A stretch of 64,000 nt of DNA, from positions 5,208,001 through 5,272,000 of the forward strand of contig NZ_CP107845.1 in assembly GCF_041431415.1 (NCBI RefSeq). The letters are read 5' to 3'. Within the stretch, counting starts at the first letter, position 1, and every line of letters begins with the position of its first letter. Shown here piece by piece: positions 1 through 8,197 of the stretch. The notes below the pieces were generated by a model. The model searched no databases. It had not been told where the DNA came from and was given only the letters and a program-made list of their open reading frames with translations. The DNA is from Streptomyces sp. NBC_00513 (GTDB taxonomy: Bacteria > Actinomycetota > Actinomycetes > Streptomycetales > Streptomycetaceae). Made by a program: the position numbers and the translations under genes.

Positions 1-752
1 TTCCCGATCTGCGCGGCCGCGTACGTGAGGGCCTCCCCGCCGGCGGCCGTCGGCGTACGGGCGCTCACCGCCCCCGGGGTTCCGAGCCGGCCCGAATCCA
101 CCAGCTCCCGTTGCGCCTCGGCGGTGTCCGCGGCCTCGCGGCCGTCGAGCTGCGCCAGTTGTTCCGCGCTCAGCGAGGCCAACAGCCGCTCGACCTCCTT
201 GAGCCGGCCCGTCACCTCGTCCCGCTGCTTCTTCTGTTCGGCGGTCAGTGCCCGCTGGGCGTCGAGGGCCTTGCGGGCCGCGCCGGCCAGTGCCCCGGCC
301 CGCTGCTCGCCCCGCTCCAGCCGCGCCAGTACACCCGCCGTCCGGGCTCCCTCGCGCGCGGCGAGCCGGCGCTGGTCGGCCGCGTTCTGGAAGTCCCCGA
401 GGAGCAGCATGCGGACGTACGAGGGCACGCCGGCCCGCGAGCCCTGGTACTGCTCCCGGGCCAACCGGCCGGCGATGGCCCGCTCGGTCAGCAGCGCGGC
501 CCTGGCCTTGGAGAACTCGGTGGTGGAGCGGCGTTCGTCGTCCTGGCGGGCCTTGAGGGCGACCTCGGTGGAGTTGTAGGCCTCGGCGGCCTGTTCGGCC
601 TTCTGGTACAGGCCTTGGAGGCGGGTGAGCAGGACGCCGACGGGCTCCGCGGCCGGGGCGGCCGGCAGCGGTTCGGCGTGGGCGAGGGGCGGGGGACCGG
701 CCGTCATGAGGACGGCGGCCACACAGGCGACACGGAGCAGTCGAATTGTCAT
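1..752 (-). CDS. NlpC/P60 family cell-wall hydrolase, 5' part only
   Basis: The gene runs off the left edge, so only about 250 N-terminal residues are visible. It starts with ATG at 752, preceded by a GGAGGTGA ribosome-binding site. A signal peptide ends near AHA|EP. About 180 residues rich in Ala, Glu, Arg and Gln follow and are predicted to be coiled coil. The last visible residues, ALTYAAAQIG, look like the opening of a NlpC/P60 catalytic domain, whose Cys and His would lie outside the window. This architecture is typical of secreted actinobacterial D,L-endopeptidases of the RipA type that cut peptidoglycan stem peptides. The catalytic part is not visible, so the assignment rests on the N-terminal layout and that short motif. 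Confidence 0.75.
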   Translation of the reverse strand, partial: MTIRLLRVACVAAVLMTAGPPPLAHAEPLPAAPAAEPVGVLLTRLQGLYQKAEQAAEAYNSTEVALKARQDDERRSTTEFSKARAALLTERAIAGRLAREQYQGSRAGVPSYVRMLLLGDFQNAADQRRLAAREGARTAGVLARLERGEQRAGALAGAARKALDAQRALTAEQKKQRDEVTGRLKEVERLLASLSAEQLAQLDGREAADTAEAQRELVDSGRLGTPGAVSARTPTAAGGEALTYAAAQIG

Positions 753-912
753 GTAATCACCTCCGGGGCGGCCGATGGTGCCACGCCCGGTATGACGAAT
801 CCTCCACGCGGGGCCGGCGGCGGGGCCCGGCCACCCGTCCGGCCCCACGCCGAAGCCCCTCTGCCCCTGATCCGGTTCCCGCCCCGACTCCGCGGCCCCG
901 GTTCACGGTCCG

Positions 913-1275
913 TCAGAAACCGAGCAGGCGCGCCTTGGCCGTACTGAACTCCTCCGGGGTCAGCAATCCCTCGCGGGCGAGGGCGGCCAGTTGCGCCAGC
1001 TCCCGCACGAGCCCCTCGCCCGCGCCGGTCGACCCGTGCGGGGTCGGTTCCGCCGAGGCATCAGTGCCGGTGCCGGCGTCGGCACCGATGTCCGTGTCGG
1101 TTTCCGTGTCCGGGTCCGCGTACCGCGCGGCCGGCGAGACGGGGGCCGGGGGCCGCGCGGCGTTCCGTCCGGGGTCCGGGGTGCCCGAGGCCCGCGCCAG
1201 GAGGCCGCGGAGCAACGGTCGGCCCGGCGGCCGGTCGGCCCGGGCCGGCGCGGCCGCCACGGGTCTGATGAACAT
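913..1275 (-). CDS. SHOCT-domain protein
   Basis: A 120-residue protein. Its last ~30 residues (LVRELAQLAALAREGLLTP... ending KARLLGF) form a SHOCT domain, a short C-terminal helical module thought to mediate oligomerisation. The middle is low complexity, rich in Asp, Thr, Gly and Ala. The start ATG at 1275 shares one base with the stop of the upstream gene (TGATG), so the two are translationally coupled. No enzymatic motif is visible. Neighbouring genes do not reveal a process; the partner is a DUF6325-like protein. Confidence 0.75.
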   Translation of the reverse strand: MFIRPVAAAPARADRPPGRPLLRGLLARASGTPDPGRNAARPPAPVSPAARYADPDTETDTDIGADAGTGTDASAEPTPHGSTGAGEGLVRELAQLAALAREGLLTPEEFSTAKARLLGF

Positions 1276-1667
1276 CAGGCCACCACCCCCACCCGCTCGG
1301 CCGGAATCCGGACCGACCCCACGATCCGCCCACCCGCCGCCCGCACCGCCACGGCCGCGTCCTCGGCCCACACGTGCTCGACGACCAGCAGGAGCGCGCA
1401 ACTGCCGAGCTCCAGGAGCTCCGCCGCCTCGCGGACGTCCTCCGGGCCGATCAGCCGGGTCGCCTCCCGGTGCGCCAGCAGGCCCGCCAGCTCCACGAAC
1501 TCGTCGAACTCGGACGCCATGACCTCCCCGGACGCCGTCCGCGTGGCCACGAGACCGTCGATCAGCCGCACCACCCCGGCCTTGCGGAGCCCCATCACGG
1601 CCTCGACGGCCGGGACGCGCAACTGTTCCTCCGGAAAGGCCAGGACGATGAACTCCACAGGACCCAT
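1275..1667 (-). CDS. DUF6325-like protein
   Basis: A 130-residue protein starting MGPVEFIVLAFPE, with alternating hydrophobic strands and helices and no signal peptide. It resembles the small actinobacterial family I know as DUF6325, often found next to SHOCT proteins; the name is from memory. ATG at 1667 is chosen because a GGGAGT element lies just upstream; an in-frame start 18 codons earlier lacks one. It overlaps the downstream SHOCT gene by one base, so the two form an operon. The biochemical function is unknown. Its upstream region carries a 12-mer also found before the secreted-protein gene at 11058. Confidence 0.7.
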   Translation of the reverse strand: MGPVEFIVLAFPEEQLRVPAVEAVMGLRKAGVVRLIDGLVATRTASGEVMASEFDEFVELAGLLAHREATRLIGPEDVREAAELLELGSCALLLVVEHVWAEDAAVAVRAAGGRIVGSVRIPAERVGVVA

Positions 1668-1724
1668 GGGGCGAGACTCCCGATTCCGATGGTCCGACCG
1701 TTTGTGACGACTCTTCGGCACTCT

Positions 1725-1736
1725 ATGACATAAACG
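1725..1736 (-). promoter_or_regulatory. Shared 12-mer CGTTTATGTCAT upstream of DUF6325 gene
   Basis: The minus-strand word CGTTTATGTCAT lies 58 bases upstream of the start codon at 1667. The identical word lies 59 bases upstream of the gene starting at 11058. It is AT-rich against a very GC-rich background and may be part of a promoter or an activator site. Function inferred only from position. Confidence 0.35.
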
Positions 1737-1758
1737 GACATACGCCCCGCGCCCTTGC

Positions 1759-1764
1759 TACGTT
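1759..1764 (+). promoter_or_regulatory. Candidate -10 (TACGTT) for a leaderless ftsW/rodA transcript
   Basis: TACGTT ends seven bases before the ATG at 1772, a spacing that would place transcription start at or next to the A of the start codon. A weak -35 (CGGACA, 1735-1740) lies 18 bases upstream. There is no Shine-Dalgarno sequence. Confidence 0.4.
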
Positions 1765-1771
1765 TCCCCGT

Positions 1772-3145
1772 ATGACCGCTCTGACGGCGAAGGTTGCGGA
1801 GCCCGCCCCGCCCCCACCCCGCGGCGACCGCGCCGCCAAGCGTCGCGGCGTCGAGCTCGCGCTGCTCACCGGGGCGGTCCTGATCTCCGTACTCGGTCAC
1901 CTGCACGTCGGCCACGCGTCCACCGGCCGGCTCCCCGAGGGCTCCTCGCACTACGCGGCGGGGCTCTTCGGCGCCGCCCTGCTCGCGCACCTCGCCGTCC
2001 GCTTCGGCGCCCCCCATGCCGATCCGCTCGTGCTGCCGATCGCGTTCCTGCTCAACGGCCTCGGCCTCGTCCTCATCCAACGGCTCGACCTGAGCACCCC
2101 CCACCACCTCACGGCGGGGGAGCAACTGCGCTGGTCCGCCCTGGGAGTCGTGCTGTTCGTGCTCGTCGTCGGGGTGCTGCGCGACCACCGGGTGCTCCAG
2201 CGGTACGCGTACCTGTCCGTCGCCGTCGCCCTCGTGCTGATGCTGGTGCCCGTCTTCTTCCCGGCCGTCAACGGCGCCCACATCTGGATCCGCCTCGCCG
2301 GCCTCTCCTTCCAGCCCGGGGAGTTCGCCAAGATCCTGCTCGCCGTCTTCTTCGCCTCCTACCTCGCCGCGAACCGCACCGCCCTCGCCCTCGGCGGCCG
2401 GCGGCTCTTCTGGAAGCTCAAACTGCTGCCCGGCCGGGTCCTCGGGCCGATCCTCACGATCTGGCTGCTCAGCGTCGGGGTGCTGATCCTGGAACGGGAC
2501 CTCGGCACCTCACTGCTCTTCTTCGGCCTCTTCGTGATCATGCTCTTCACGGCCACCGGCCGGATCGGCTGGATCGCGATCGGGCTGCTGCTCGCCGCCG
2601 TGGGCGCCTACGCGGTCGCGACGTTCGAGCCCCACGTGCACGGTCGGGTGGACGACTGGATGAATCCCTTCGCTTCCATCGACCGCGGCGAGGGCCCCGG
2701 CCAGCTCGCCCAGTCCCTCTTCGCCTTCGGCGCCGGCGGGCTCCTCGGCGCCGGCCTCGGCCACGGCCAGTCCTTCCTCATCGGGTTCGCCGCCAAGTCC
2801 GACTTCATCCTGGCCACAGCCGGCGAGGAGTTGGGGCTGGTCGGTCTGACCGCGATCCTGGTCCTCTACGGGCTCCTCGTGGACCGGGGCTTTCGCACCG
2901 GACTCGCGCTGCGCGACCCCTTCGGACGACTGCTCGCCACCGGACTCGCCTCGATCCTCGCGCTCCAGGTGTTCGTCATCGCGGGCGGGGTCACCGGGCT
3001 GATCCCGCTCACCGGCATGGCCATGCCCTTCCTGGCCCAGGGCGGCTCCTCCGTCGTCACCAACTGGATCATCGTCGCCCTGCTGATCCGACTCGGCGAC
3101 TGCGCGCGCCGACCCCGGGCCGTGGAACCGGAGGTCGCCGAGTGA
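1772..3145 (+). CDS. FtsW/RodA/SpoVE family peptidoglycan glycosyltransferase
   Basis: A 457-residue polytopic membrane protein with about ten hydrophobic segments. It belongs to the SEDS family, which polymerises lipid II into glycan strands with a cognate class B PBP. Visible SEDS signatures include QPGEFAKI (central loop), a GLGHGQS-like segment and the C-terminal GLIPLTGMAMPFLAQGGSS stretch. Length is normal apart from a short cytoplasmic N-terminal extension. It overlaps the next gene, a PBP, by four bases (GTGA), the usual SEDS-bPBP coupling. Streptomyces carries several such pairs, so I do not assign ftsW or rodA. The role could be elongation, sporulation-specific or accessory. Confidence 0.9.
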   Translation: MTALTAKVAEPAPPPPRGDRAAKRRGVELALLTGAVLISVLGHLHVGHASTGRLPEGSSHYAAGLFGAALLAHLAVRFGAPHADPLVLPIAFLLNGLGLVLIQRLDLSTPHHLTAGEQLRWSALGVVLFVLVVGVLRDHRVLQRYAYLSVAVALVLMLVPVFFPAVNGAHIWIRLAGLSFQPGEFAKILLAVFFASYLAANRTALALGGRRLFWKLKLLPGRVLGPILTIWLLSVGVLILERDLGTSLLFFGLFVIMLFTATGRIGWIAIGLLLAAVGAYAVATFEPHVHGRVDDWMNPFASIDRGEGPGQLAQSLFAFGAGGLLGAGLGHGQSFLIGFAAKSDFILATAGEELGLVGLTAILVLYGLLVDRGFRTGLALRDPFGRLLATGLASILALQVFVIAGGVTGLIPLTGMAMPFLAQGGSSVVTNWIIVALLIRLGDCARRPRAVEPEVAE

Positions 3146-4602
3146 TCCGGTACATCCGCTGGTACGGGTACTTCTGCGCGGCGCTGACCGTCGCCCTGCT
3201 GTGCAACGTGGCCCGGGTGCAGATCTGGGAGTCCGCCGCCTACGGCGCCAACCCGGCCAACAAGCGCCCCGCCATCGCGCGGTACGCCGAACCGCGCGGG
3301 GACGTCCTGGTCGACGGCCGACCCGTCACCGGCTCCCGCGACAGCGGCCAACTGCTGCGCCACGAGAGGACGTACGCCAACGGCCCGCTCTACGCCCCCG
3401 TCACCGGCTTCTCCTCCCAGACCTACGGGACCAGCTTCGTGGAGCGCGCCGAGGACGCACTCCTCTCGGGCACCGACCCGGGGCTCTCCGCCTTCCCGCT
3501 CTGGTACGACCTGGCCCGCGGCCGCCCGGCCGGCGGGAACGTCGCCACCACCATCCGGGCCGCCCTGCAGAGCGCCGCGTACACCGGGCTGGCCGGCAAG
3601 CGTGGCGCGGTCGCGGCCCTGGAACCGGCCACCGGCAGGATCCTCGCCCTGGTCAGCAGCCCCTCCTACGATCCGGCCGTGCTGTCCGGCACCGGTACGC
3701 GGGTCAAGGCGGCCTGGGAGCGGCTGAACGCGGACCCCGCCAAGCCGATGCTCAACCGGGCGCTGCGCGAGACGTACCCGCCCGGCTCCACCTTCAAGAT
3801 CGTGACCGCGGCGGCAGCCCTGGAGGCGGGGGTGGTCACCGACGTGGACGCGCCCACCGAGACCCCCGACCCCTACCCGCTGCCCGGCACGAGCACCCTG
3901 CTGCCCAACGCCGGCACCGGTTGCGTCGACGCCTCGATGGCGGAGGCGGTCCAGTGGTCCTGCAACACGGTCATGGCCAAGATCGGTGTACGGGTCGGCC
4001 TGGAGGACATGGTGCGGGCCGCCCAGCGCCTCGGCTTCAACGACGACACGCTGCGGGTGCCGTCCTGGGTGTCACGGTCGAACTTCGACACCGACATGAG
4101 CCCGGACCAGCTGGCCCTGTCCTCGATCGGGCAGTTCAACACGAAGGCCACCCCGTTGCAGATGGCGATGGTCGCGGCCGCCGTCGCCAACGGCGGCGAA
4201 CTCAAGTCCCCGCACCTGGTGGACCGCACGACCCAGGACGACGGGGACCTCGTCCGGCGCGCGGACCAGCACGCCCTGGGCCGCGCCATGAGTCCGGGAA
4301 CGGCGTTGCGGATGCAGGAGTTGATGGTCAAGGTGGTGCGGGACGGCACGGGCCGCAACGCCGCGATCCCCGGTGCGACGGTCGGAGGCAAGACGGGCAC
4401 CGCGCAGCACGGCGTCGGCAACGCGGGCACCCCGTACGCCTGGTTCATCTCCTGGGCCAAGGCCGACGACGCCCCCTTCCCGGCGGTGGCCGTCGCGGTG
4501 GTGGTCGAGGACGCGGCGGCGAACCGCCGCGACATCAGCGGCAACAGCGCCGCGGCGCCGATCGCGCGGGCGGTGATGGAGGCGGCCCTGAGAAAGCCGT
4601 AG
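3142..4602 (+). CDS. Class B penicillin-binding protein (transpeptidase)
   Basis: A 486-residue, membrane-anchored DD-transpeptidase that cross-links peptidoglycan. One N-terminal transmembrane segment (about residues 8-25) is followed by a compact PBP dimerisation region and the transpeptidase domain. All three active-site motifs are present: S216-T-F-K219 (SxxK), S273-C-N275 (SxN) and K417-T-G (KTG). It starts with GTG inside the upstream SEDS gene, so the two are coupled and probably act as one synthase. It is smaller than FtsI and resembles the PbpA-like PBP2 proteins of Streptomyces. Confidence 0.92.
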   Translation: MIRYIRWYGYFCAALTVALLCNVARVQIWESAAYGANPANKRPAIARYAEPRGDVLVDGRPVTGSRDSGQLLRHERTYANGPLYAPVTGFSSQTYGTSFVERAEDALLSGTDPGLSAFPLWYDLARGRPAGGNVATTIRAALQSAAYTGLAGKRGAVAALEPATGRILALVSSPSYDPAVLSGTGTRVKAAWERLNADPAKPMLNRALRETYPPGSTFKIVTAAAALEAGVVTDVDAPTETPDPYPLPGTSTLLPNAGTGCVDASMAEAVQWSCNTVMAKIGVRVGLEDMVRAAQRLGFNDDTLRVPSWVSRSNFDTDMSPDQLALSSIGQFNTKATPLQMAMVAAAVANGGELKSPHLVDRTTQDDGDLVRRADQHALGRAMSPGTALRMQELMVKVVRDGTGRNAAIPGATVGGKTGTAQHGVGNAGTPYAWFISWAKADDAPFPAVAVAVVVEDAAANRRDISGNSAAAPIARAVMEAALRKP

Positions 4603-4635
4603 CCGGCGCCGACCGGGTGTGCGGGCAACCGGGGC

Positions 4636-5745
4636 CTACGCGCCCTCGGAGCCCTCCGCGACGGCGTCGGCCACCTCCGCCACCCGCTCCCGCTCCTCGG
4701 CGGCGAACCGCTCGCGGTCCAGCGCCTCGGCGATCTCCTCGTCCTGGCTCATCAACAGGTCCAGGTTGGAGTCGCCCATCTCGAAGACGCCCATGTCCAG
4801 GTAGGCCTTCTGGAGCCGCTCGCCCCACAGCCCGATGTCCTTGACGCACGGCACGATCCGGCTGAACAGCAGCTTCCGGAAGAGGTGCAGGAACTCCGAC
4901 TGCTCGCTGAACTCCTCGGCCTCCGCGCGCGGGATCCCGAAGTTCTCCAGCACTTCCACCCCGCGCAGTCGGTCCCGCATCAGGTAACAGCCCTCGATCA
5001 CGAACTCCTCGCGCTCGCGCAACTCGGCGTCCGTCAGCTGCTTGTAGTAGTCCCGCAACGCCATCCGACCGAAGGCCACGTGACGGGCCTCGTCCTGCAT
5101 CACGTACGCGAGGATCTGCTTCGGCAGCGGCTTGTCGGTCGTGTCGCGGATCATCCCGAACGCCGCCAGGGCCAACCCCTCGATGAGGACCTGCATCCCC
5201 AGGTACGGCATGTCCCAGCGGGAGTCGCGCAGGGTGTCCCCGAGCAGCCCCTGAAGGCTGTCGTTGACCGGGTAGAGCATCCCGACCTTCTCGTGCAGGA
5301 AGCGGCCGAAGATCTCCGCGTGCCGGGCCTCGTCCATGGTCTGCGTGGCGGAGTAGAACTTCGCGTCCAGGTCCGGCACGGATTCCACGATGCGCGCCGC
5401 GCACACCATCGCGCCCTGCTCGCCGTGCAGGAACTGGCTGAAGTTCCAGGACGCGTAGTGCCGGCGCAGCTCGCCCTTGTCCTTGTCGGTGAGTTTGGCC
5501 CAGTGTCGGGTGCCGTACAGGGTCAGCGCCTCGTCGGGGGTGCCGAGCGGGTCGTGCGGGTCCACCTCCAGGTCCCACGCGATGCGCTTGGCGCCGTCCC
5601 ACTGCTTGTCCTTGCCCTTCTGGTACAGCGCGAGCAGCCGCTCCCGGCCGCCGTCGTACTCCCAGCTGAAACGGGCCGCGCCGGAGGCCGGAACCTGCCA
5701 GACGGCCTCGCCCGGGGCCGTTGTGTAGAGCTCGTGCGTCGACAT
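4636..5745 (-). CDS. Ferritin-like diiron protein (ribonucleotide-reductase-like fold)
   Basis: A 369-residue soluble helical protein with a complete set of likely diiron ligands: E109 in HGEQG, E139 and H142 in DEARH, E189 in LIEG, and E219 and H222 in QDEARH. The E, ExxH, E, ExxH layout is that of class I ribonucleotide reductase beta subunits, R2-like ligand-binding oxidases and related oxygenases. The substrate cannot be read from sequence. No RNR alpha subunit is nearby. It is divergent from the AurF-like oxygenase gene, sharing an intergenic region of under 190 bp. The start ATG at 5745 is preceded by a GAAGGGGCG element. Confidence 0.8.
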   Translation of the reverse strand: MSTHELYTTAPGEAVWQVPASGAARFSWEYDGGRERLLALYQKGKDKQWDGAKRIAWDLEVDPHDPLGTPDEALTLYGTRHWAKLTDKDKGELRRHYASWNFSQFLHGEQGAMVCAARIVESVPDLDAKFYSATQTMDEARHAEIFGRFLHEKVGMLYPVNDSLQGLLGDTLRDSRWDMPYLGMQVLIEGLALAAFGMIRDTTDKPLPKQILAYVMQDEARHVAFGRMALRDYYKQLTDAELREREEFVIEGCYLMRDRLRGVEVLENFGIPRAEAEEFSEQSEFLHLFRKLLFSRIVPCVKDIGLWGERLQKAYLDMGVFEMGDSNLDLLMSQDEEIAEALDRERFAAEERERVAEVADAVAEGSEGA

Positions 5746-5851
5746 GGACGCCCCTTCGTCTCACGTACTTCCCTGCCTGAGCGGACAGTTGGCAGCGTCA
5801 CACGTTGGTAGACACGGGGTCAACAAGTCGTGCGCGGGGGATTGACGGCCT

Positions 5852-5875
5852 TGCTGACAGGCAGTCTCATAAGAG
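5852..5875 (+). promoter_or_regulatory. Candidate promoter for the AurF-like gene
   Basis: TTGACG at 5852-5857 is a good vegetative -35 hexamer. The element 17-18 bases downstream (TCTCAT/CTCATA) is a poor -10, so the assignment is weak. It lies in the shared region between the two divergent diiron genes. Confidence 0.3.
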
Positions 5876-5932
5876 GTGACCGCTGGTAACTCCCCGGCGG
5901 CGACCCCACACGACGGGCGAGGTGCCCCCGCG

Positions 5933-6871
5933 ATGACGACCACGACCGACCGCACGGATCGCCGGGTCCTGAAGGACGCGCTCGGCCTGCTCAAGGACCG
6001 CGAACAGATCGCCGAACGACTGCTCGAATCCTCGGCCAAGCACTCCTTCGACCCCGACACGGAACTCGACTGGGACGCCCCGCCGATCGAGGGCAAGTAC
6101 TACTGGCCGCCCGAACTGCTCTCCCTCTACGACACCCCCATGTGGAAGAAGATGGGGGAGGAGCAGCGCATCGAGCTCTCCCGCCACGAGGCGGCGGCGC
6201 TCGCCTCGCTCGGCATCTGGTTCGAGATCATCCTGATGCAGCTGCTCGTCCGACACATCTACGACAAGTCGCTGACCAGCAATCACGTCCGCTACGCGCT
6301 CACCGAGATCGCCGACGAATGCCGGCACTCCATGATGTTCGCCCGCATGATCCAAAAGGGCGGAGCCCCCGAGTATCCGGTCTCCCGAGCGAACCACAAC
6401 CTCGCCCGCGTCCTCAAGACGATCTCCACCACCCCCGGCTCCTTCGCCTGCACCCTGCTCGGCGAGGAGATCCTGGACTGGATGCAACGGCTCACCTTCC
6501 CGGACGAGCGCATCCAGCCCCTCGTGCGCGGGGTCACCCGCATCCACGTCATCGAAGAGGCCCGGCACGTCCGCTACGCCCGCGAGGAACTGCGCCGCCA
6601 GATGCTGACGGCCCCGCGCTGGGAACAGGAACTCACCCGGATCAGCTGCGGCGAGGCCGCCCGCGTCTTCTCGCTGGCCTTCGTCAACCCGCATGTCTAC
6701 GACAACATCGGCCTCGACCGCCACGAAGCCGTCGCCCAGGTCAAGGCGAGCGGCCACCGGCGCGAGGTCATGCAGACCGGCGCCAAGCGGCTCACCGACT
6801 TCCTCGACGACATAGGAATCCTGCGCGGGGTCGGCCGCCGGCTCTGGCAGAGCTCCGGACTCCTGGCCTGA
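5933..6871 (+). CDS. AurF-type diiron oxygenase
   Basis: A 312-residue member of the AurF (p-aminobenzoate N-oxygenase) family, non-haem diiron enzymes that oxidise arylamines and other substrates. Ligand motifs are present in order: HEAAAL... with a Glu in WFEI, an ExxH in DECRH, a Glu pair in LGEEI, and the H-x3-E-x2-H cluster in HVIEEARH. ATG at 5933 is preferred because GCGAGGTG lies eight bases upstream; an earlier in-frame GTG at 5876 would add a low-complexity leader. It is divergent from the ferritin-like gene and followed 29 bases later by a TetR gene. The substrate is unknown; no biosynthetic cluster surrounds it. Confidence 0.82.
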   Translation: MTTTTDRTDRRVLKDALGLLKDREQIAERLLESSAKHSFDPDTELDWDAPPIEGKYYWPPELLSLYDTPMWKKMGEEQRIELSRHEAAALASLGIWFEIILMQLLVRHIYDKSLTSNHVRYALTEIADECRHSMMFARMIQKGGAPEYPVSRANHNLARVLKTISTTPGSFACTLLGEEILDWMQRLTFPDERIQPLVRGVTRIHVIEEARHVRYAREELRRQMLTAPRWEQELTRISCGEAARVFSLAFVNPHVYDNIGLDRHEAVAQVKASGHRREVMQTGAKRLTDFLDDIGILRGVGRRLWQSSGLLA

Positions 6872-6888
6872 GGCGCCGCCCCGGGGGT

Positions 6889-6894
6889 TACCCT
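6889..6894 (+). promoter_or_regulatory. Candidate -10 (TACCCT) giving a leaderless tetR transcript
   Basis: TACCCT ends six bases before the ATG at 6901, and no ribosome-binding site is visible. This spacing predicts transcription initiating on the start codon, independent of read-through from the AurF-like gene. Confidence 0.4.
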
Positions 6895-6900
6895 GCGGGC

Positions 6901-7614
6901 ATGACCGTACGCGCGTACCGCAGGCTGAGCGTCGAGGAGCGACGGGCCCAACTCCTCGACGCGGCCCTGACGCTGTTCGCGCACCGGGCACCGGAGGAGG
7001 TCTCCCTCGACGACGTGGCCGAGGCCGCCGGCGTCTCGCGCCCCCTCGTCTACCGCTACTTTCCCGGCGGCAAGCAGCAGCTCTACGAAGCCGCCCTGCG
7101 CTCCGCGGCCGAACTCCTGGAGCAGTGCTTCGCCGAACCCCAGGCCGGACCCCTCACCCGGCGGCTGTCCCGGGCCCTGGACCGCTACCTGGCTTTCGTC
7201 GACGAACACGACGCGGGCTTCTCCGCCCTCCTCAACGGCGGCAGCGTGGTCGAGACCTCCCGCACCACGGCCACCGTCGACGGCATCCGCCGGGCCGCCG
7301 CCCAACAGATCCTCGTCCACCTCGGCGTCCCGGACCCCGGTCCGCGGCTGCGCATGATGGTCCGCACCTGGATCACCGCCGTCGAGGCGGCCTCCCTGAT
7401 CTGGATCGACGAGGGCAAGCAGCCCGGCGTGCAGGAGCTGCGGGACTGGCTGCTGGACCAGTTCATCGCCCTGCTCACGGCGACCGCCGCCACCGACCCG
7501 GAGACCGCCGCCGCCGCACGCGCGGCCCTGTCCCTGGAATCCGCGGAGGGACCGGTCGGGGTGCTGGCCCGCCGTGTGATCCCCGTGGTCTCCGAGGCCG
7601 CCCACCTGCTGTGA
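6901..7614 (+). CDS. TetR family transcriptional regulator
   Basis: A 237-residue repressor-type protein. The N-terminal helix-turn-helix is clear: RRAQLLDAALTLFA, then DDVAEAAGVSRPLVYRYF (residues ~35-55). The C-terminal ligand domain is all-helical and not informative. It sits 29 bases after the AurF-like gene on the same strand, so it may control the adjacent diiron genes; that is inference. ATG at 6901 is chosen because the HTH begins about 10 residues later, as usual in TetR proteins, and a -10-like element lies immediately upstream. Confidence 0.9.
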   Translation: MTVRAYRRLSVEERRAQLLDAALTLFAHRAPEEVSLDDVAEAAGVSRPLVYRYFPGGKQQLYEAALRSAAELLEQCFAEPQAGPLTRRLSRALDRYLAFVDEHDAGFSALLNGGSVVETSRTTATVDGIRRAAAQQILVHLGVPDPGPRLRMMVRTWITAVEAASLIWIDEGKQPGVQELRDWLLDQFIALLTATAATDPETAAAARAALSLESAEGPVGVLARRVIPVVSEAAHLL

Positions 7615-7660
7615 CACTGGAGGGGTGAGAAGCCAACCCACCCCCTTCGAGGGCGGCCCG

Positions 7661-7897
7661 ATGGACGGCCGGACCCTCCCGATCCTCCTCGGCCCGACCG
7701 GGCACCCCGCCAAGTGGTACGAGATCCCGGTTCCCGCCCCGGACGGCGGCGCCCCGACGGTCCTGCTGTACGAGCGCGTCCCGGCGGGCTATTCGAAGCG
7801 GCTGGGCCTCCAGAAGGGCTGGAAGTACACCTTCGTCCCCTCGGGCACCAGACCCAAACCCCGCTGGCCCTGGACCAAGACCCCACCCCCGGCGTGA
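7661..7897 (+). CDS. Small conserved-looking hypothetical protein
   Basis: A 78-residue protein starting MDGRTLPILLGPTG, rich in Pro, Gly, Lys and Trp, with no signal peptide or membrane segment. ATG at 7661 follows a GAGGGCGG ribosome-binding site; an in-frame GTG at 7625 would add 12 residues but has poorer spacing. Codon use is normal for the window. I do not recognise the family. Its stop lies at the edge of a downstream repeat array. Confidence 0.55.
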   Translation: MDGRTLPILLGPTGHPAKWYEIPVPAPDGGAPTVLLYERVPAGYSKRLGLQKGWKYTFVPSGTRPKPRWPWTKTPPPA

Positions 7898-8090
7898 CCG
7901 GGCCCGGCGGCGCCGATCTCAGCCCCGCCGCTCGTGACCGGGCAGGCCGGGCGGCGTGGATCTAGGCTCCGCCGCTCGTGACCGGGGCAGGCCCGGCGGC
8001 GCTGCATCTCAGCCCCGCCGCTCGTGACCGGGCAGGCCCGGCGGCGCTGTATCTCAGCCCCGCCGGCGTTTCAGGCGCCCGGCGCAGCCG
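7894..8090 (+). repeat. Tandem GC-rich intergenic repeats (four units of 40-46 bp)
   Basis: Four imperfect head-to-tail copies begin at 7894, 7934, 7978 and 8024, each built on GTGACCGGGCAGGCCCGG and ending CTCAGCCCCGCCG. The last leads into CAGCCCCGCCGGCGTTTCAG, which resembles an abundant Streptomyces intergenic palindromic repeat (recognised from memory). The array fills most of the gap between the small gene and the kinase gene, which converge here. It may contribute to transcription termination or mRNA 3'-end stability. Nothing coding is seen. Confidence 0.75.
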
Positions 8091-8197
8091 GGGCCGGCAG
8101 CATCGACGCCGCACGGCACCGCACCACCGGCCCGGCCGGCGCACCGGTCCCGCCCGACCACGGCAAAGGCCCGACCACGGCAAAGACCCGGTCCCGC

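Noticed and set aside
753..912. c-di-AMP (ydaO) riboswitch before the NlpC/P60 gene
   Set aside because: Such switches precede Streptomyces wall hydrolases, but the 160 bp here is too short and lacks the conserved core; nothing else was recognised.
4636..5745. Ribonucleotide reductase beta subunit (nrdB/nrdF)
   Set aside because: Iron ligands match, but there is no alpha subunit gene, and I cannot see the radical-bearing Tyr or the C-terminal tail that docks on the alpha subunit.
6142..6900. Long open frame running into the TetR gene from within the AurF-like gene
   Set aside because: It is the +1 frame of the oxygenase gene, with Arg/Pro/His-rich translation. TetR homology begins only after 6901.
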